A DNA stretch of 64,000 nt from Yinghuangia soli (GCF_021502675.1 NZ_JAKFHA010000005.1:139596-203595); one strand, 5' to 3'. Shown: positions 25,969 through 35,423, numbered from the stretch's first letter. A program made the numbers and translations. Notes: generated from the sequence alone by a model not told the origin.

Positions 25969-27480
25969 TCAGGGCAGAACGGGCCTGCGGGCGGCGTGGT
26001 GGGTGGCCTGCTCGAAGGCGTAGCCGGCGCGCAGGACCGTCAGGTCGGCGCGCGGCGCCCCGACGATCTGGACACCGACCGGGAGCCCGCCCGCCGTGAA
26101 GCCGCCCGGCACCGACAGGGCCGGGCAGCCCGCAGCCGAGACCCAGTACGCGGACCGCATCCAGTCCAGGTACGTGTGCATCGCCTCGCCGGCCACCTCG
26201 TGCGGCCACTCCCACTCCACCGGGAACGGCACGAGCTGGCTGACCGGCAGCAGCAGCACGTCGTACTGCTCGAAGAACAGCCGCACCCGGTGGTAGAGCG
26301 CGGTGTGCAGCTGCTCGGCGCGGGCCAGGTCGGCGGCGGTCAACCCGCGGCCGGCCCGGATGTTCTCGGCCAGGTCGTACTTGACCGCATCCGGGTTCCG
26401 GTCCAGCACGCCGCCCAGCCCGGCCTCGAACTGCCAGGCCCGCAGCGTCCGGAAGACCTCCTCGGCGCTGGTGAAGTCCGGGCAGTCCCGCTCGACCGTG
26501 CAGCCCAGCTCGCCGAAGACCGCCGCGGCGTCCTCGACGGCCGCGACGACCGGGCGCTCCACCGGGAGGCCGCCCAGGTCCGGCGACCACGCCACCCGCA
26601 GGGCGGACACGTCCGCGTGCAGCGATTTGCGGAACGTGCTGCCCGGGGTCTCCAACGAGATCGGCGACCGCGGATCCGGGCCCGCGACGACCGACAGCAG
26701 CAGCGCGGTGTCCGCGACGGTGCGGGCCATCGGGCCCTGCACGGCCATCGTGGCCCACGCCATGTCCTCCGGCCAGGTCGGCACCCGGCCCGGCGAGGGC
26801 CGGAACCCCACGACGTTGCAGAACGACGCCGGATTGCGCAGCGAACCGCCCATGTCGCTGCCGTCCGCCAGCGGCTGCATCCCGCACGCCAGCGCCGCGG
26901 CCGCGCCGCCGCTGCTGCCGCCTGCCGACCGGGTCAGGTCGTACGGATTGCGGGTGGGCCCGAAGACCCGGTTGAAGGTGTGCGAACCCGCCGCGAACTC
27001 CGGCACGTTCGTCTTGCCGATGGTGATCGCCCCGCCGGCCCGCATGCGCTCGACGATCAGCTCGTCGTGGGCCGGCACGTTGTCGGCCAGCAGCGGCGTG
27101 CCGTAGGTGGTCCGGATCCCCGCGGTGTCGTGGGTGTCCTTGTGCGCCATCGGCAGCCCGTGCAGCGGCGGGAGATCGCCGCCGCGGGCCTGCAACTGGT
27201 CGGCGGCATGGGCCTGGTCCATCGCGTGCTCGGGGAGCAGCGTCACGATGGCGTTGACTGCCGGGTTCACCGCCTCGATACGCCGCAGGTGCGCCCCGAC
27301 GACCTCGCGCGCCGACACCTCGCCGGCCGCCAGCAGGGCGGCCAGTTCCCGTGCGGTGAAATCGCACAGCCCGTCGTCGTCGTACCCGCGTCCGGCAGTC
27401 GGAGGTCCGGCGGACCCCGGGCCGGGGCCCGGGAGTTCGCCGCGGTCGGTACGGGAGAGCGCTTCAGTCACCAAGCACAT
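25969..27480 (-). CDS. Amidase-signature family amidase
   Basis: A 503-residue amidase with the Ser-cisSer-Lys triad: K114 (MAHKDTHD), cis-S189 in SAGGSSGG, and nucleophile S213 in D-M-G-G-S-L-R-N-P. It should hydrolyse a carboxamide to acid and ammonia; the substrate is unknown. The ATG at 27480 lies inside the end of the esterase gene (17-bp overlap); GTG at 27471 is an alternative start. It is the last gene of the ABC transporter-esterase-amidase operon, suggesting breakdown of an imported amide or peptide-like compound. No signal peptide is seen, so it acts in the cytoplasm. Confidence 0.9.
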   Translation of the reverse strand: MCLVTEALSRTDRGELPGPGPGSAGPPTAGRGYDDDGLCDFTARELAALLAAGEVSAREVVGAHLRRIEAVNPAVNAIVTLLPEHAMDQAHAADQLQARGGDLPPLHGLPMAHKDTHDTAGIRTTYGTPLLADNVPAHDELIVERMRAGGAITIGKTNVPEFAAGSHTFNRVFGPTRNPYDLTRSAGGSSGGAAAALACGMQPLADGSDMGGSLRNPASFCNVVGFRPSPGRVPTWPEDMAWATMAVQGPMARTVADTALLLSVVAGPDPRSPISLETPGSTFRKSLHADVSALRVAWSPDLGGLPVERPVVAAVEDAAAVFGELGCTVERDCPDFTSAEEVFRTLRAWQFEAGLGGVLDRNPDAVKYDLAENIRAGRGLTAADLARAEQLHTALYHRVRLFFEQYDVLLLPVSQLVPFPVEWEWPHEVAGEAMHTYLDWMRSAYWVSAAGCPALSVPGGFTAGGLPVGVQIVGAPRADLTVLRAGYAFEQATHHAARRPVLP

Positions 27481-28471
27481 CCATGAGCATCGGGAACGAC
27501 TTGTGCAGGTGGTGCTGCCAGTACGGCATCGTGTGGGTGCCGGGGCCGAGAGCAGTGGTCATCCTGAGCCGGTGCCTGCGTCCGGCGGCCACGAAGTCGT
27601 TCGACATGGGACCGAACATCGCCTCGCCGGTGTCGAACTTGGTGCCGGGCGGGTCGAGCGGGCCGGGATTGCCGTCCCCTGCCGAGATATACAGCGGGAT
27701 GCCCCGCAGCCGCCAGGCCAGGTCGGTGGGATTGTTCGCGGCCCAGACCGCGGCCTGCTTGTACCGGTCGCCCCACAACCGCAGGTGGTCGGTGCCGTAG
27801 GCGTCGATGAACATCCCCTGCGCGGTGGCGAAGTCGGTGTCGCCGAACGGGCCGCCGATCACCACGCGCGGCGCGGTGGTGTTGAGCACACCGCTGTACG
27901 ACGCCGCCATCCGGAACATGCCGGGGCGCGCGGCCGCGTACTTGAACGCGCCCTGCCCGCCCATCGACAGGCCCGCGATCGCGCGGCGGGTCCCGGCACC
28001 GTAGTTGTGCTCCAGCAGGGTGCGCATCTCGTCGAGGTGGAAGGTCTCCCAGGCCGGGGCGCCGTAGGAGCCGTGGTTCCACCAGTTCGAGTAGTAGCTG
28101 AACGGCCCGCCGTCCGGGATCACCACGAGCACGTCGCGGTCCTCGGTGATCTCCGGCAGGTCGGTGCGCTCGCTCCACATGCGGTGGTCGCCGGTGGCGC
28201 CGTGCAGCATGTAGAGGACCGGCCAGCGGCGGTGGGTGCCCGGCTGCCAGCCGCGCGGCAGCAGCAGGCGGACCACCGCCTCGGCGCCGCCCAGCGCAGG
28301 CGAGGCGACGGTGAGGTCCAGGACGCGGCCGTCGCGGCGCTCGGACACCACGCGGATGCGGTCCCGGGTCCTGCCCGGGGATCCGTCGTGGGCCCGGGCC
28401 TGGCCGGCCGGGAGCGCGGCGGCGAGCGGGAGCGCGGCCAGCGGGGCGAGGAATCTGCGTCGGCTGATCAT
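27464..28471 (-). CDS. Tat-exported esterase of the antigen-85/EstA-like family
   Basis: A 335-residue alpha/beta hydrolase with a twin-arginine signal (SRRRFLAPLAALPLAAALP) and probable cleavage near ARA-HD at about 27. The nucleophile is S169 in GLSMGGQG. The segment SYYSNWWNHG (125-134) and the C-terminal GPGTHTMPYW, which supplies the probable catalytic His, are characteristic of this esterase group. It is secreted, while the overlapping amidase gene encodes a cytoplasmic enzyme. A close relative lies at 50.6-51.7 kb in this window. The natural ester is unknown. Confidence 0.88.
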   Translation of the reverse strand: MISRRRFLAPLAALPLAAALPAGQARAHDGSPGRTRDRIRVVSERRDGRVLDLTVASPALGGAEAVVRLLLPRGWQPGTHRRWPVLYMLHGATGDHRMWSERTDLPEITEDRDVLVVIPDGGPFSYYSNWWNHGSYGAPAWETFHLDEMRTLLEHNYGAGTRRAIAGLSMGGQGAFKYAAARPGMFRMAASYSGVLNTTAPRVVIGGPFGDTDFATAQGMFIDAYGTDHLRLWGDRYKQAAVWAANNPTDLAWRLRGIPLYISAGDGNPGPLDPPGTKFDTGEAMFGPMSNDFVAAGRRHRLRMTTALGPGTHTMPYWQHHLHKSFPMLMDVLGD

Positions 28472-28525
28472 GATCTGGTCGTCTCCCGAGTGCTGTGCTG
28501 GAAGGGGAAGCGGAAGTACGCCGGG

Positions 28526-28551
28526 ACCGGGCCCGGTTCCCGGGGCCCGGT
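28526..28551 (-). terminator. Hairpin after the second ABC ATPase gene
   Basis: ACCGGGCCC (28526-28534) pairs with GGGCCCGGT (28543-28551) and touches the ATPase stop codon. It may attenuate rather than end transcription into the esterase and amidase genes, which follow in the same direction after 79 bp. Confidence 0.4.
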
Positions 28552-29330
28552 CATGCGGCGTCCCGGCGGCGGCCGGGCACGCTGGCCAGGAGCAACTGCG
28601 TGTACGCCTCGCGCGGAGTGTCGAACACCGCCTGCGCGGTGCCGGACTCCACGATCCGGCCGTGGTGCATCACCGCCACGTCGTCGCTGACGTGCCGGAC
28701 CACGGCCAGGTCGTGCGAGATGAAGAGCATGGTCAGGCCCAGGTCCCGGCGCAGTGCGGCGAGCAGGTTGAGTACCTCGGCCTGCACCGAGCAGTCCAGC
28801 GCCGAGGTCACCTCGTCCGCGATGACCAGGTCCGGCTCGACGGCCAGCGCCCGGGCGATGGCGATGCGTTGGCGCTGCCCGCCGGAGAACTCGTGCGGGT
28901 ACCGGTCCGCCGCGTCCGCGCCCAGCGCGACCTGGGCGAGCCGCTCGGCGACCGCGGCGCGGTGCCGGGCCGCGCCGCCGCGCCGCGGGTCGATGGCCTC
29001 GGCGATGGTCTCGCCGACCGTCATGCGCGGATTCAGCGAGGCGTACGGGTCCTGCGGGACCAGTTGGACGCGGCGGCGCAGCGCGAAGAGGTCGGCCCGG
29101 CTGCGCAGCCGCGTCACGTCGGTGCCGTCCAGCGACACCTGTCCCGAGGACGCCCGGACCAGCCCCACGACCACCTTGGCGAGCGTGGACTTGCCGGAGC
29201 CGGACTCGCCGACCAGGCCGAGCGTGCGGCCGCGCGGCAGGGCGAGGTCGATGCCGTGCAGGACGTCCTTGCGGCGCGGTCCGTGCCCGAACGACACGTC
29301 GACGCCGTGGATCTGCAGGACGGGCGTCAT
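28551..29330 (-). CDS. Oligopeptide/nickel-type ABC transporter ATP-binding protein (DppF/OppF-like)
   Basis: A 259-residue nucleotide-binding protein. Walker A is GESGSGKST (about 40-48), the Q-loop VPQDPYASLNPRMTV is typical of the OppF/DppF group, and the signature is FSGGQRQR. Walker B LVIADEVTSALD has V in place of the common P after E. It should pair with the ATPase half of the fused upstream protein to power one importer. Its ATG at 29330 overlaps the upstream stop (ATGA). It lacks a clear long OligoHPY tail. Confidence 0.9.
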   Translation of the reverse strand: MTPVLQIHGVDVSFGHGPRRKDVLHGIDLALPRGRTLGLVGESGSGKSTLAKVVVGLVRASSGQVSLDGTDVTRLRSRADLFALRRRVQLVPQDPYASLNPRMTVGETIAEAIDPRRGGAARHRAAVAERLAQVALGADAADRYPHEFSGGQRQRIAIARALAVEPDLVIADEVTSALDCSVQAEVLNLLAALRRDLGLTMLFISHDLAVVRHVSDDVAVMHHGRIVESGTAQAVFDTPREAYTQLLLASVPGRRRDAA

Positions 29331-31387
29331 CGGGCGGCCTCCAGCGGCTTGTCCGTGCCGGTCTCTCCGGTACGCGCGCCGGCCTGCTCCAGGTGGCACA
29401 GGACGCTCAGCCCCGGTGCGGGGGAGTGCACCGGCGGCGGCGTGTCGTGGCAGGCCGCGAGCACCTGCGGGCAGCGCGGCGCGAACGCGCAGCCGGGCGG
29501 CCGCTCGTCGGGCTGCGGCGGCCGGCCGGGGATCGCGGCGAGGGTGCGCACGGGTTCGGCGGATGCCGGCTCCCCGGCCGATGCCTCCGGGCCGCCGGCG
29601 GACTCGGCGGGTGCGGCCGCGGCCGTGTCGAGCCGCGGTGTCGCGGCCAGCAGCGCCTGGGTGTACGGGTGCCGGGCCCGCCCCTCGCGGACGTCCTCGG
29701 CGGTCAGTTCCTCGACCAGCCGGCCCGCGTACATGACCAGGACGCGGTCGCACAGGTCGCCGACCACCGCGATGTCGTGCGAGATGAACAGCATGGCGGT
29801 GCCGTCGCGTTCGTTCGCGGCGCGGAGCAGGCGCAGCACCTCGGCCTGCACGGTGACGTCGAGTGCGGTGGTGGGTTCGTCCGCGATGATCAGCCGCGGC
29901 CGGGTGAGCAGTGCGGCGGCGATCATCGCGCGCTGCCGCATGCCGCCGGACAGCTCGTGCGGGTACTGCCGCAGCCGGGACGCCGGGTCGGTGAGCCGGA
30001 CGAAGTCCAGCTGCTCGATGGCCTGTTCGCGGGCCTCGCGGCGGGATGCCTTCAGGTGCACGCGCAGCGTCTCGGTGAGCTGGCCGCCGAGTTTGAGCGC
30101 CGGATTGAAGGACGCCGACGGATCCTGGTAGACGATGCCGATCTCGACCGCGAGGCGGCGCCGGGTCTCGGCGTTCTCCGCGCCCGGCGCGACCAGGTCG
30201 AGGGCCGCCGAGTCGGGGTGCCGCAGTTCCGCGGTACGGGCGGTGGCATGCAGACCGCCCGGCAGCAGCCGGGCCGCGGCCATCGCGGTCAGGCTCTTGC
30301 CGGAGCCGGACTCGCCGACCACGCCCACGATTTCGGCGGCACCGATGTGGAAGCTGACACCGTCCACGAGCGCGGTGCCGTCCTTGCGCAGCACGCGCAG
30401 GTCGTCGACCACCAGGACGGCGTCGTCCGGGACGGCCGGAGCGGTGCCGACCGCCGCGGCCGCGTTCGCCTCGGCAGGCTTGGTCGCCTTGGCCGGTGCG
30501 TCCGCACGCCGCGACCGGTTGGCCGCGGCGGCCAGGCCGTCGCCCACGAAGCTCGCGCTGAGTCCGGCCAGGACGATGGCGACGGCCGGACCGACCGCCT
30601 CGACCGGGTTGGTGTACAGGCTCTGCAGGCCGCCCGCGAGCAGCTGCCCCCAGTCGTAGTCCGGGAGTTGCACGCCGAGGCCGAGGAACGACAGCCCGGA
30701 CAGCGCCATCAGGGTGTGCGCGTACGACACCGACAGCAGCACCAGCAGCGGTTCGGCGATGTTCGGCAGGATGTGGCGGCGCATCAGCCGCAGCGGTCCC
30801 ACGCCGAGCAGCCGTGCCGAGCCGACGAAGTCGCGGCCCGCCACCGAGGCGGCCAGGTTCGCGGTCAGCCGGGCGAACGACGGGCTGCCCGCGGCACCGA
30901 TGGCGATCACGCAGGCCTTCGGTCCGGGGTCGAGGATCGCCGCGATGGCCAGCGCCAGGATCACCGCGGGGTACGAGATCATCACGTCGATCACGCGCAG
31001 TCCCACGGCCCGGATGCGCGGCCCGCTGACCCAGATCAGGGTGCCCAGGGTGATGCCGACGGTCGACGCGATGAGCGTGGCCAGCGCGGACAGTTCGAGG
31101 GTCAGCCGGGTGGCGACCATGGTGCGCGCGAAGATGTCGCGGCCCAGGGCGTCGGTGCCGAGCCAGTGCTCGCCGGACGACCCGAGGTGCACGGACGGCC
31201 CGAGTTCCTCGGCGCGGTCCCCCCAGATCCACGGGGCGACCACGGCGAGGACGACGAGCAGTCCGAGCCCGGTCAGGCCGAGTGTGAGCATCAGCCCGGG
31301 GCGGCGCCGGCGTTTGGTGCGCGCGGAGCCGGGCGACGGGCCGTCGGCCGGGCGCCGGTTCCGGGGCAGCAGGTTCGTCGCGGTCAT
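29327..31387 (-). CDS. Fused ABC transporter permease and ATP-binding protein (DppC-DppD fusion)
   Basis: A 686-residue fusion. Residues 30-290 are a DppC/OppC-type permease with about six helices and the ATPase-docking segment D-F-V-G-S-A-R-L-L-G (about 186-195). An alanine-rich linker (about 290-320) joins it to a DppD-type ATPase (about 325-600). Walker A is GESGSGKS (358-365), followed by YQDPSASFNP, the signature LSGGMRQR and LIIADEPTTALD. The C-terminus carries the OligoHPY region with G-C-A-F-A-P-R-C-P. In most bacteria these are two genes. It overlaps neighbours on both sides by 4 bp, so the frame is intact and intentional. Confidence 0.92.
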   Translation of the reverse strand: MTATNLLPRNRRPADGPSPGSARTKRRRRPGLMLTLGLTGLGLLVVLAVVAPWIWGDRAEELGPSVHLGSSGEHWLGTDALGRDIFARTMVATRLTLELSALATLIASTVGITLGTLIWVSGPRIRAVGLRVIDVMISYPAVILALAIAAILDPGPKACVIAIGAAGSPSFARLTANLAASVAGRDFVGSARLLGVGPLRLMRRHILPNIAEPLLVLLSVSYAHTLMALSGLSFLGLGVQLPDYDWGQLLAGGLQSLYTNPVEAVGPAVAIVLAGLSASFVGDGLAAAANRSRRADAPAKATKPAEANAAAAVGTAPAVPDDAVLVVDDLRVLRKDGTALVDGVSFHIGAAEIVGVVGESGSGKSLTAMAAARLLPGGLHATARTAELRHPDSAALDLVAPGAENAETRRRLAVEIGIVYQDPSASFNPALKLGGQLTETLRVHLKASRREAREQAIEQLDFVRLTDPASRLRQYPHELSGGMRQRAMIAAALLTRPRLIIADEPTTALDVTVQAEVLRLLRAANERDGTAMLFISHDIAVVGDLCDRVLVMYAGRLVEELTAEDVREGRARHPYTQALLAATPRLDTAAAAPAESAGGPEASAGEPASAEPVRTLAAIPGRPPQPDERPPGCAFAPRCPQVLAACHDTPPPVHSPAPGLSVLCHLEQAGARTGETGTDKPLEAAR

Positions 31388-32454
31388 GACGCGGCCTTCC
31401 CGGACAGGGTGCGCGGGTCCAGGAGGCCCAGCACGATGTCGATGAGCAGGTTGAGCAGGCAGGCCAGGACGCCGAGTACGAGGACCACGCCCTGGATGAC
31501 CGGCAGGTCCCGCAGCGTGATGGCCTCGACCACGCGCGTGCCCAGGCCGGGCCAGGCGAAGACGCTCTCGATGACCACGGTGCCGCCGAGCAGCCCGGCG
31601 AGCAGCAGGCCGGCCAGGGTGAGCGTGCTGGTCAGGAGGTTGGGCAGGGCGTGCCGCAGGTACAGCCGGCGGGCCGGCAGGCGGCGTCCGCGCGCGGTGC
31701 GCAGGTAGTCCTGGGCCAGGACGACGGATGTCTCACGGCGCACGATGCGCGCGATCGTGCACACGGGGCCGAGCGAGATCGCCACCACCGGGAGCACGAG
31801 TGCGGACGGGGTGGCCGCGCCGGCCACCGGCAGCCATTCCAGCTGGATGCCGATCACCAGCACCAGAAGGGTGCCGAGCACGTATTCGGGTGTCGAGCCG
31901 ACCAGGCCGGTGGCGAGTGTGAACCCGCCGTCGAGCCTGCGGCGGCGCCCGTCCCGGCAGGCGACCGCGATCGCCATGCCGAGCGGCACGCCGACCACCA
32001 GCACCACGGCCACGCCCAGCAGGGCGAGTTCGGCGGTGTAGGGGAGCCGGTCCGTGATGATGTCGGAGACCTTCTCCTCGGTCTGGAAGCTGTGCCCGAG
32101 GTCGCCGCGGAACAGCCCGGCGACGTAGTCGCCGAACTGCGCCGCGACCGACTTGTCCAGGCCCAGGTCGTGCCGCATCTGGGTGAGCTGCTCGGGGGTG
32201 GCGTTGTTGCCCGCCGCGACCCGCGCCGGGTCGCCCGGCATGAGCTGGACGATGGCGAACGTCAGGGTGACCAGGACGGTCAGCACGAGGGCCACGCCGC
32301 CGAGCCGCCGCATGGCGAACACCAGCCAGGGCGAGGCGAGTACGCCGCGCAGCCCGCCGGGTGCGGTCGGCGCGCCGGCCGTGCCGGGGGGTGCGGGAGG
32401 CCCTGCGGCGGCGCCCCCGGGCGCCGCCGCAGAGGGATGGTTCGCGAGTGCCAC
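31384..32454 (-). CDS. ABC transporter permease (DppB/OppB-like)
   Basis: A 356-residue inner-membrane permease. A Pro/Ala-rich cytoplasmic N-terminal extension of about 45 residues precedes the conserved first helix (RRLGGVALVLTVLVTLTFAIVQLMPGDPA). The ATPase-docking loop is Q-D-Y-L-R-T-A-R-G-R-R-L. The end, I-D-I-V-L-G-L-L-D-P-R, matches the DppB family. GTG 32454 lies three bases after the binding-protein stop. It forms the channel together with the permease half of the next gene. The N-terminal extension is longer than usual. Confidence 0.9.
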   Translation of the reverse strand: MALANHPSAAAPGGAAAGPPAPPGTAGAPTAPGGLRGVLASPWLVFAMRRLGGVALVLTVLVTLTFAIVQLMPGDPARVAAGNNATPEQLTQMRHDLGLDKSVAAQFGDYVAGLFRGDLGHSFQTEEKVSDIITDRLPYTAELALLGVAVVLVVGVPLGMAIAVACRDGRRRRLDGGFTLATGLVGSTPEYVLGTLLVLVIGIQLEWLPVAGAATPSALVLPVVAISLGPVCTIARIVRRETSVVLAQDYLRTARGRRLPARRLYLRHALPNLLTSTLTLAGLLLAGLLGGTVVIESVFAWPGLGTRVVEAITLRDLPVIQGVVLVLGVLACLLNLLIDIVLGLLDPRTLSGKAAS

Positions 32455-32457
32455 GGC

Positions 32458-34017
32458 TCAGCCCTTGACCCAGAGGAGCGTCAGGTCGGAGTAGCCGCCG
32501 GGGGTGACCGCGGAGATCCGCTTGGAGTAGATGTTCTTCTGCGGCACGGTGGACAGCGGGACCGTGTCGACGCGCTGGATCAGCGCGTTCTGCGCGTCCG
32601 TCCAGCGGGCGCAGTGCTCGGCCGGGTCGGTGGTGGCCAGCGCGGCCAGGAAGTTCTTGGAGTAGTCCGGGTTCTGGGTGCCGCCGATGTTGCGGCCCTT
32701 CGGCGGGTCCTCGCCGTGCATGAAGCTGCCCGGCGTGGTGAGTGTCGCGGACAGGTTGATGTTGATCATCACACCCAGGTCCCACTGCCCGGTGTTGCCG
32801 ATGAACTCGGTGGCCCAGGTGGCCAGATCGACGTTGCGCAACTCGACGCTGGCCCCGGCCTTTTCGAGTGCGGCCTGCAGGTATGCGGTGCCGGCCCCGC
32901 CGGAGACGACGTTGAGGCCGAGGATGCGGATCTTCTTGCCCTTGAGGATGCCCTCGGCGGTGGCCTTGTCCATGCCCGGGCCGGCGTACTCCCGCTGGAG
33001 CACGCACGGGCTGGTGGCGTCGGTGATGCTGGTGAGCATCTGGCCCTTGCCGCGTGTCGAGGCGTTGTTGAACGCGACGCGGTCGGTCACCGCGGCGATC
33101 GCCTTGCGCACCTCGGGGTCGGCGCCCGGGTGCCCGGGGCGCTGGTTGAACACCATGAACTGGTTCGAGCTGGACAGCGTGGTCGAGGCCCAGTCGGTAC
33201 CGAACCGGTCCATGTCCGGGCCGGTGATCGCGATGTGGTCCAGGTCGCCGGTGGTGAGCTTGTTGGCCGCGGTGCTCTCGTTGGGCACCACCGCGGCGAC
33301 CAGCGAGGTGGGCGGCTTGCCCTCGGGCATCTTCGAGAATGCCGGGCCCCACGTGTAGTCGGTGCGCCGGGTGAAGGTGTAGGTGGCCCCGCGCTGGCTC
33401 TCCGCGAGCGTGAACGGGCCGGTGCCGGGGGCCTTGCCGGCCGCCAGCGCGGCCGGGTCCTTGACGGCGCACACGATGCCGGTCTGCGGCATCGCGAGGC
33501 CGTAGAGCATGTCGGCCCAGGGGTGGTCGAGTTCGATGCGCACCGTATTGGCGGCGTCGTCGCCGGTCGCGGTGGTCTTGCCGGTGCCGAAGACCTGCTT
33601 GGCGGCCGGCGCCTTGGTCTCCGGGGCCGCGAAGTAGTTGAGCGACGCGGCGGCCGCGGTGGCGGTCAGCGGCGTGCCGTCCGAGCACTTGATGCCGTCC
33701 CGCAGCTTGAACTCGATCTTGTCGGGCGCGACGGTCCAAGTGGCCGCCAGGCCCGGGATGATCGTGCCGGCGTCGTCGCGGCGCACCAGCGTGTCGTACA
33801 GGACCCGGGCGGCCATGTAGTCGTTCAGGTTGTCGCCCTTGGCCGGGTCGAAGCTCTTGGGGTCGGACGTGAACGTGGTGCGCACCACCGTGCTGCCGCC
33901 GCCGGACGGGCCGTCGTCACCGGAGGAACCGGTGCCCCCGGTCGTACAGGCGGGAACCAGGAGCACCAGGGCGGCGGTCGAGACGCCCGCCGCCCAGCGC
34001 CGGTTGACTCGTGTCAT
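32458..34017 (-). CDS. ABC transporter substrate-binding lipoprotein (SBP family 5)
   Basis: A 519-residue extracytoplasmic solute-binding protein of the peptide/opine/nickel family 5. The N-terminal signal ends in a lipobox-like LLVPAC, lipidated Cys at about 24, followed by a Gly/Ser-rich tether. The family motif around DPAKGDNLNDYMAARVLYDTLVRRD is present. ATG 34017 follows GGAGGAGAG. It is the first gene of the transporter operon. The ligand is not predictable; the amidase and esterase at the operon end suggest an amide- or ester-bearing peptide-like compound. Confidence 0.92.
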   Translation of the reverse strand: MTRVNRRWAAGVSTAALVLLVPACTTGGTGSSGDDGPSGGGSTVVRTTFTSDPKSFDPAKGDNLNDYMAARVLYDTLVRRDDAGTIIPGLAATWTVAPDKIEFKLRDGIKCSDGTPLTATAAAASLNYFAAPETKAPAAKQVFGTGKTTATGDDAANTVRIELDHPWADMLYGLAMPQTGIVCAVKDPAALAAGKAPGTGPFTLAESQRGATYTFTRRTDYTWGPAFSKMPEGKPPTSLVAAVVPNESTAANKLTTGDLDHIAITGPDMDRFGTDWASTTLSSSNQFMVFNQRPGHPGADPEVRKAIAAVTDRVAFNNASTRGKGQMLTSITDATSPCVLQREYAGPGMDKATAEGILKGKKIRILGLNVVSGGAGTAYLQAALEKAGASVELRNVDLATWATEFIGNTGQWDLGVMININLSATLTTPGSFMHGEDPPKGRNIGGTQNPDYSKNFLAALATTDPAEHCARWTDAQNALIQRVDTVPLSTVPQKNIYSKRISAVTPGGYSDLTLLWVKG

Positions 34018-34044
34018 CGGACTCTCTCCTCCACGGGGACGAGC

Positions 34045-34066
34045 CCGCCGGGCTGTTCCCCGGCGG
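34045..34066 (-). terminator. Short hairpin between the Lrp gene and the binding-protein gene
   Basis: CCGCCGGG (34045-34052) pairs with CCCGGCGG (34059-34066) with a 6-nt loop. It lies between two minus-strand genes and just upstream of the binding-protein ribosome site. It is weak, with only 8 bp of stem. Confidence 0.3.
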
Positions 34067-34201
34067 TCGCGGCCGGTGCCCGCGCGGGGCACCGGTCCTT
34101 GGTGCGGATCAGGATCAAGGTCGGCGGCCCGGAAGCCGGTCTTCCGCCGGAATCGCCCGGCCGGGCCGCGGCGCACGCCGAAATCGCCCGCGGCGGCCCG
34201 C

Positions 34202-35290
34202 TCAGCGGGCGCGCCGCGCCGCGGGGAAGTCCCACAGGTCCATGGGCACATGCCGGACCGCGCGGCCCCGGTCGTCGAGGATGCGGCCCATCTGCTTCAC
34301 CATGCGCAGCGTCACGGCCCGGTCCATGACCGCGATGTCCCCGAAGCGCTCCAGGAGTTCGACCTCCAGGCGCGGGACGTCGGCGACGTGCCGCAGCCAT
34401 GCGACGAGCATGAGGTTGGCGCTGCCGGCCACCCCGGCGCACATCCGGACGCCGGGGTGCGCGGCGAGCTGCCGGGCGGTGGCGTCCAGTGCGGCGGGCG
34501 GTACGCGCAGCCACAGCGTGGCCCGGATCGGCCAGCCGGACAGCGGCTGGGCGACCTCGCAGCGCAGCCGGATCAGGTCGGCGGCGACCAGCCGCTGCAG
34601 CCGCCGGGCGACCGTGGTGGTGCTGCTCCCGGTGTGCGCGGCGAGTTCGGTGTGCGAGGCGCGGCCGTCCTCGCCGAGCGCCACGATCAGGTCCGGGTCG
34701 GCCGGGCCGAGGCCGCCCGGCGCGGGGCGGCTGCGCGGAGCCGGCGGGCCGAGTGCGGCGCGCTGCGCGGCATCCAGGGAGCGCAGCCGCCAGCCGCTCC
34801 CCTCGGCGTACATGTGGGTGACCAGGTGGGTGCGGGTGGCGGTGATGCCGGGGATCGCGGTGAAGCGGCGCTGCACGTAGTCGAGGAGGATCTCGACGCG
34901 CGAGGTCATGAGCGACACGAGCAGGTCGCGGCCGCCGGTCATGCGCTCCACCGAGACCGCGTACGGGTCGTCCGCGAGGCGGGCCGCGACCTCGTCCAAC
35001 GCACCCCGGCGCACGTCGATCTCGACCAAGGCGAGGCCGCCGTTCGCATCGCCGATGTGGCCGGGCCGCGGGTAGCAGGTGACCCACGCGCAGCCGTCCC
35101 GGACGAGACGGCGCCAGCGGCGGGCGAGGGTGACCGCGTCGACGCGGAGGACCGGGGCCAGCTCGGTCCAGGTGGCGCGCGGCCGCAGTTGGAGTGCGTT
35201 GATCAGGACCAGGTCGAGCTCGTCGGCGTCGGCGCCGGCGGAGCGGTCGATGTCGCCGTCCGCGGCGTAGGCGGTGCGGGAAGTTTGCAT
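34202..35290 (-). CDS. Two-domain Lrp/AsnC-family regulator
   Basis: A 362-residue regulator with duplicated AsnC units. The first HTH is at about 20-65 (LDLVLINALQLRPRATWTEL) and the second at about 205-245 (HTELAAHTGSSTTTVARRLQRL), each followed by an RAM-like domain. ATG 35290 is the chosen start; the frame extends to 35398 without an obvious ribosome site. It lies upstream of the ABC transporter operon in the same direction and is divergent from the nicotinate cluster. It could regulate either or both. Confidence 0.85.
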   Translation of the reverse strand: MQTSRTAYAADGDIDRSAGADADELDLVLINALQLRPRATWTELAPVLRVDAVTLARRWRRLVRDGCAWVTCYPRPGHIGDANGGLALVEIDVRRGALDEVAARLADDPYAVSVERMTGGRDLLVSLMTSRVEILLDYVQRRFTAIPGITATRTHLVTHMYAEGSGWRLRSLDAAQRAALGPPAPRSRPAPGGLGPADPDLIVALGEDGRASHTELAAHTGSSTTTVARRLQRLVAADLIRLRCEVAQPLSGWPIRATLWLRVPPAALDATARQLAAHPGVRMCAGVAGSANLMLVAWLRHVADVPRLEVELLERFGDIAVMDRAVTLRMVKQMGRILDDRGRAVRHVPMDLWDFPAARRAR

Positions 35291-35423
35291 GGGGTGCCCC
35301 TGGATCGTGGGAATCCTGCACAGGACCCTGGCTCGCCTCCCAGGGAACCGTGTCGCAAAGGGCAGCCGCCAGGCCATGAACGTGGCCGATTCCGTCACCT
35401 CGACGCCGGACGGGGCCGCAGAA

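Noticed and set aside
25954-25980. Short direct repeats GGGCAGTCA near the amidase end
   Set aside because: Two and a half copies of a 9-bp unit, within the untranslated 3' flank; no sign of CRISPR-like spacing or function.
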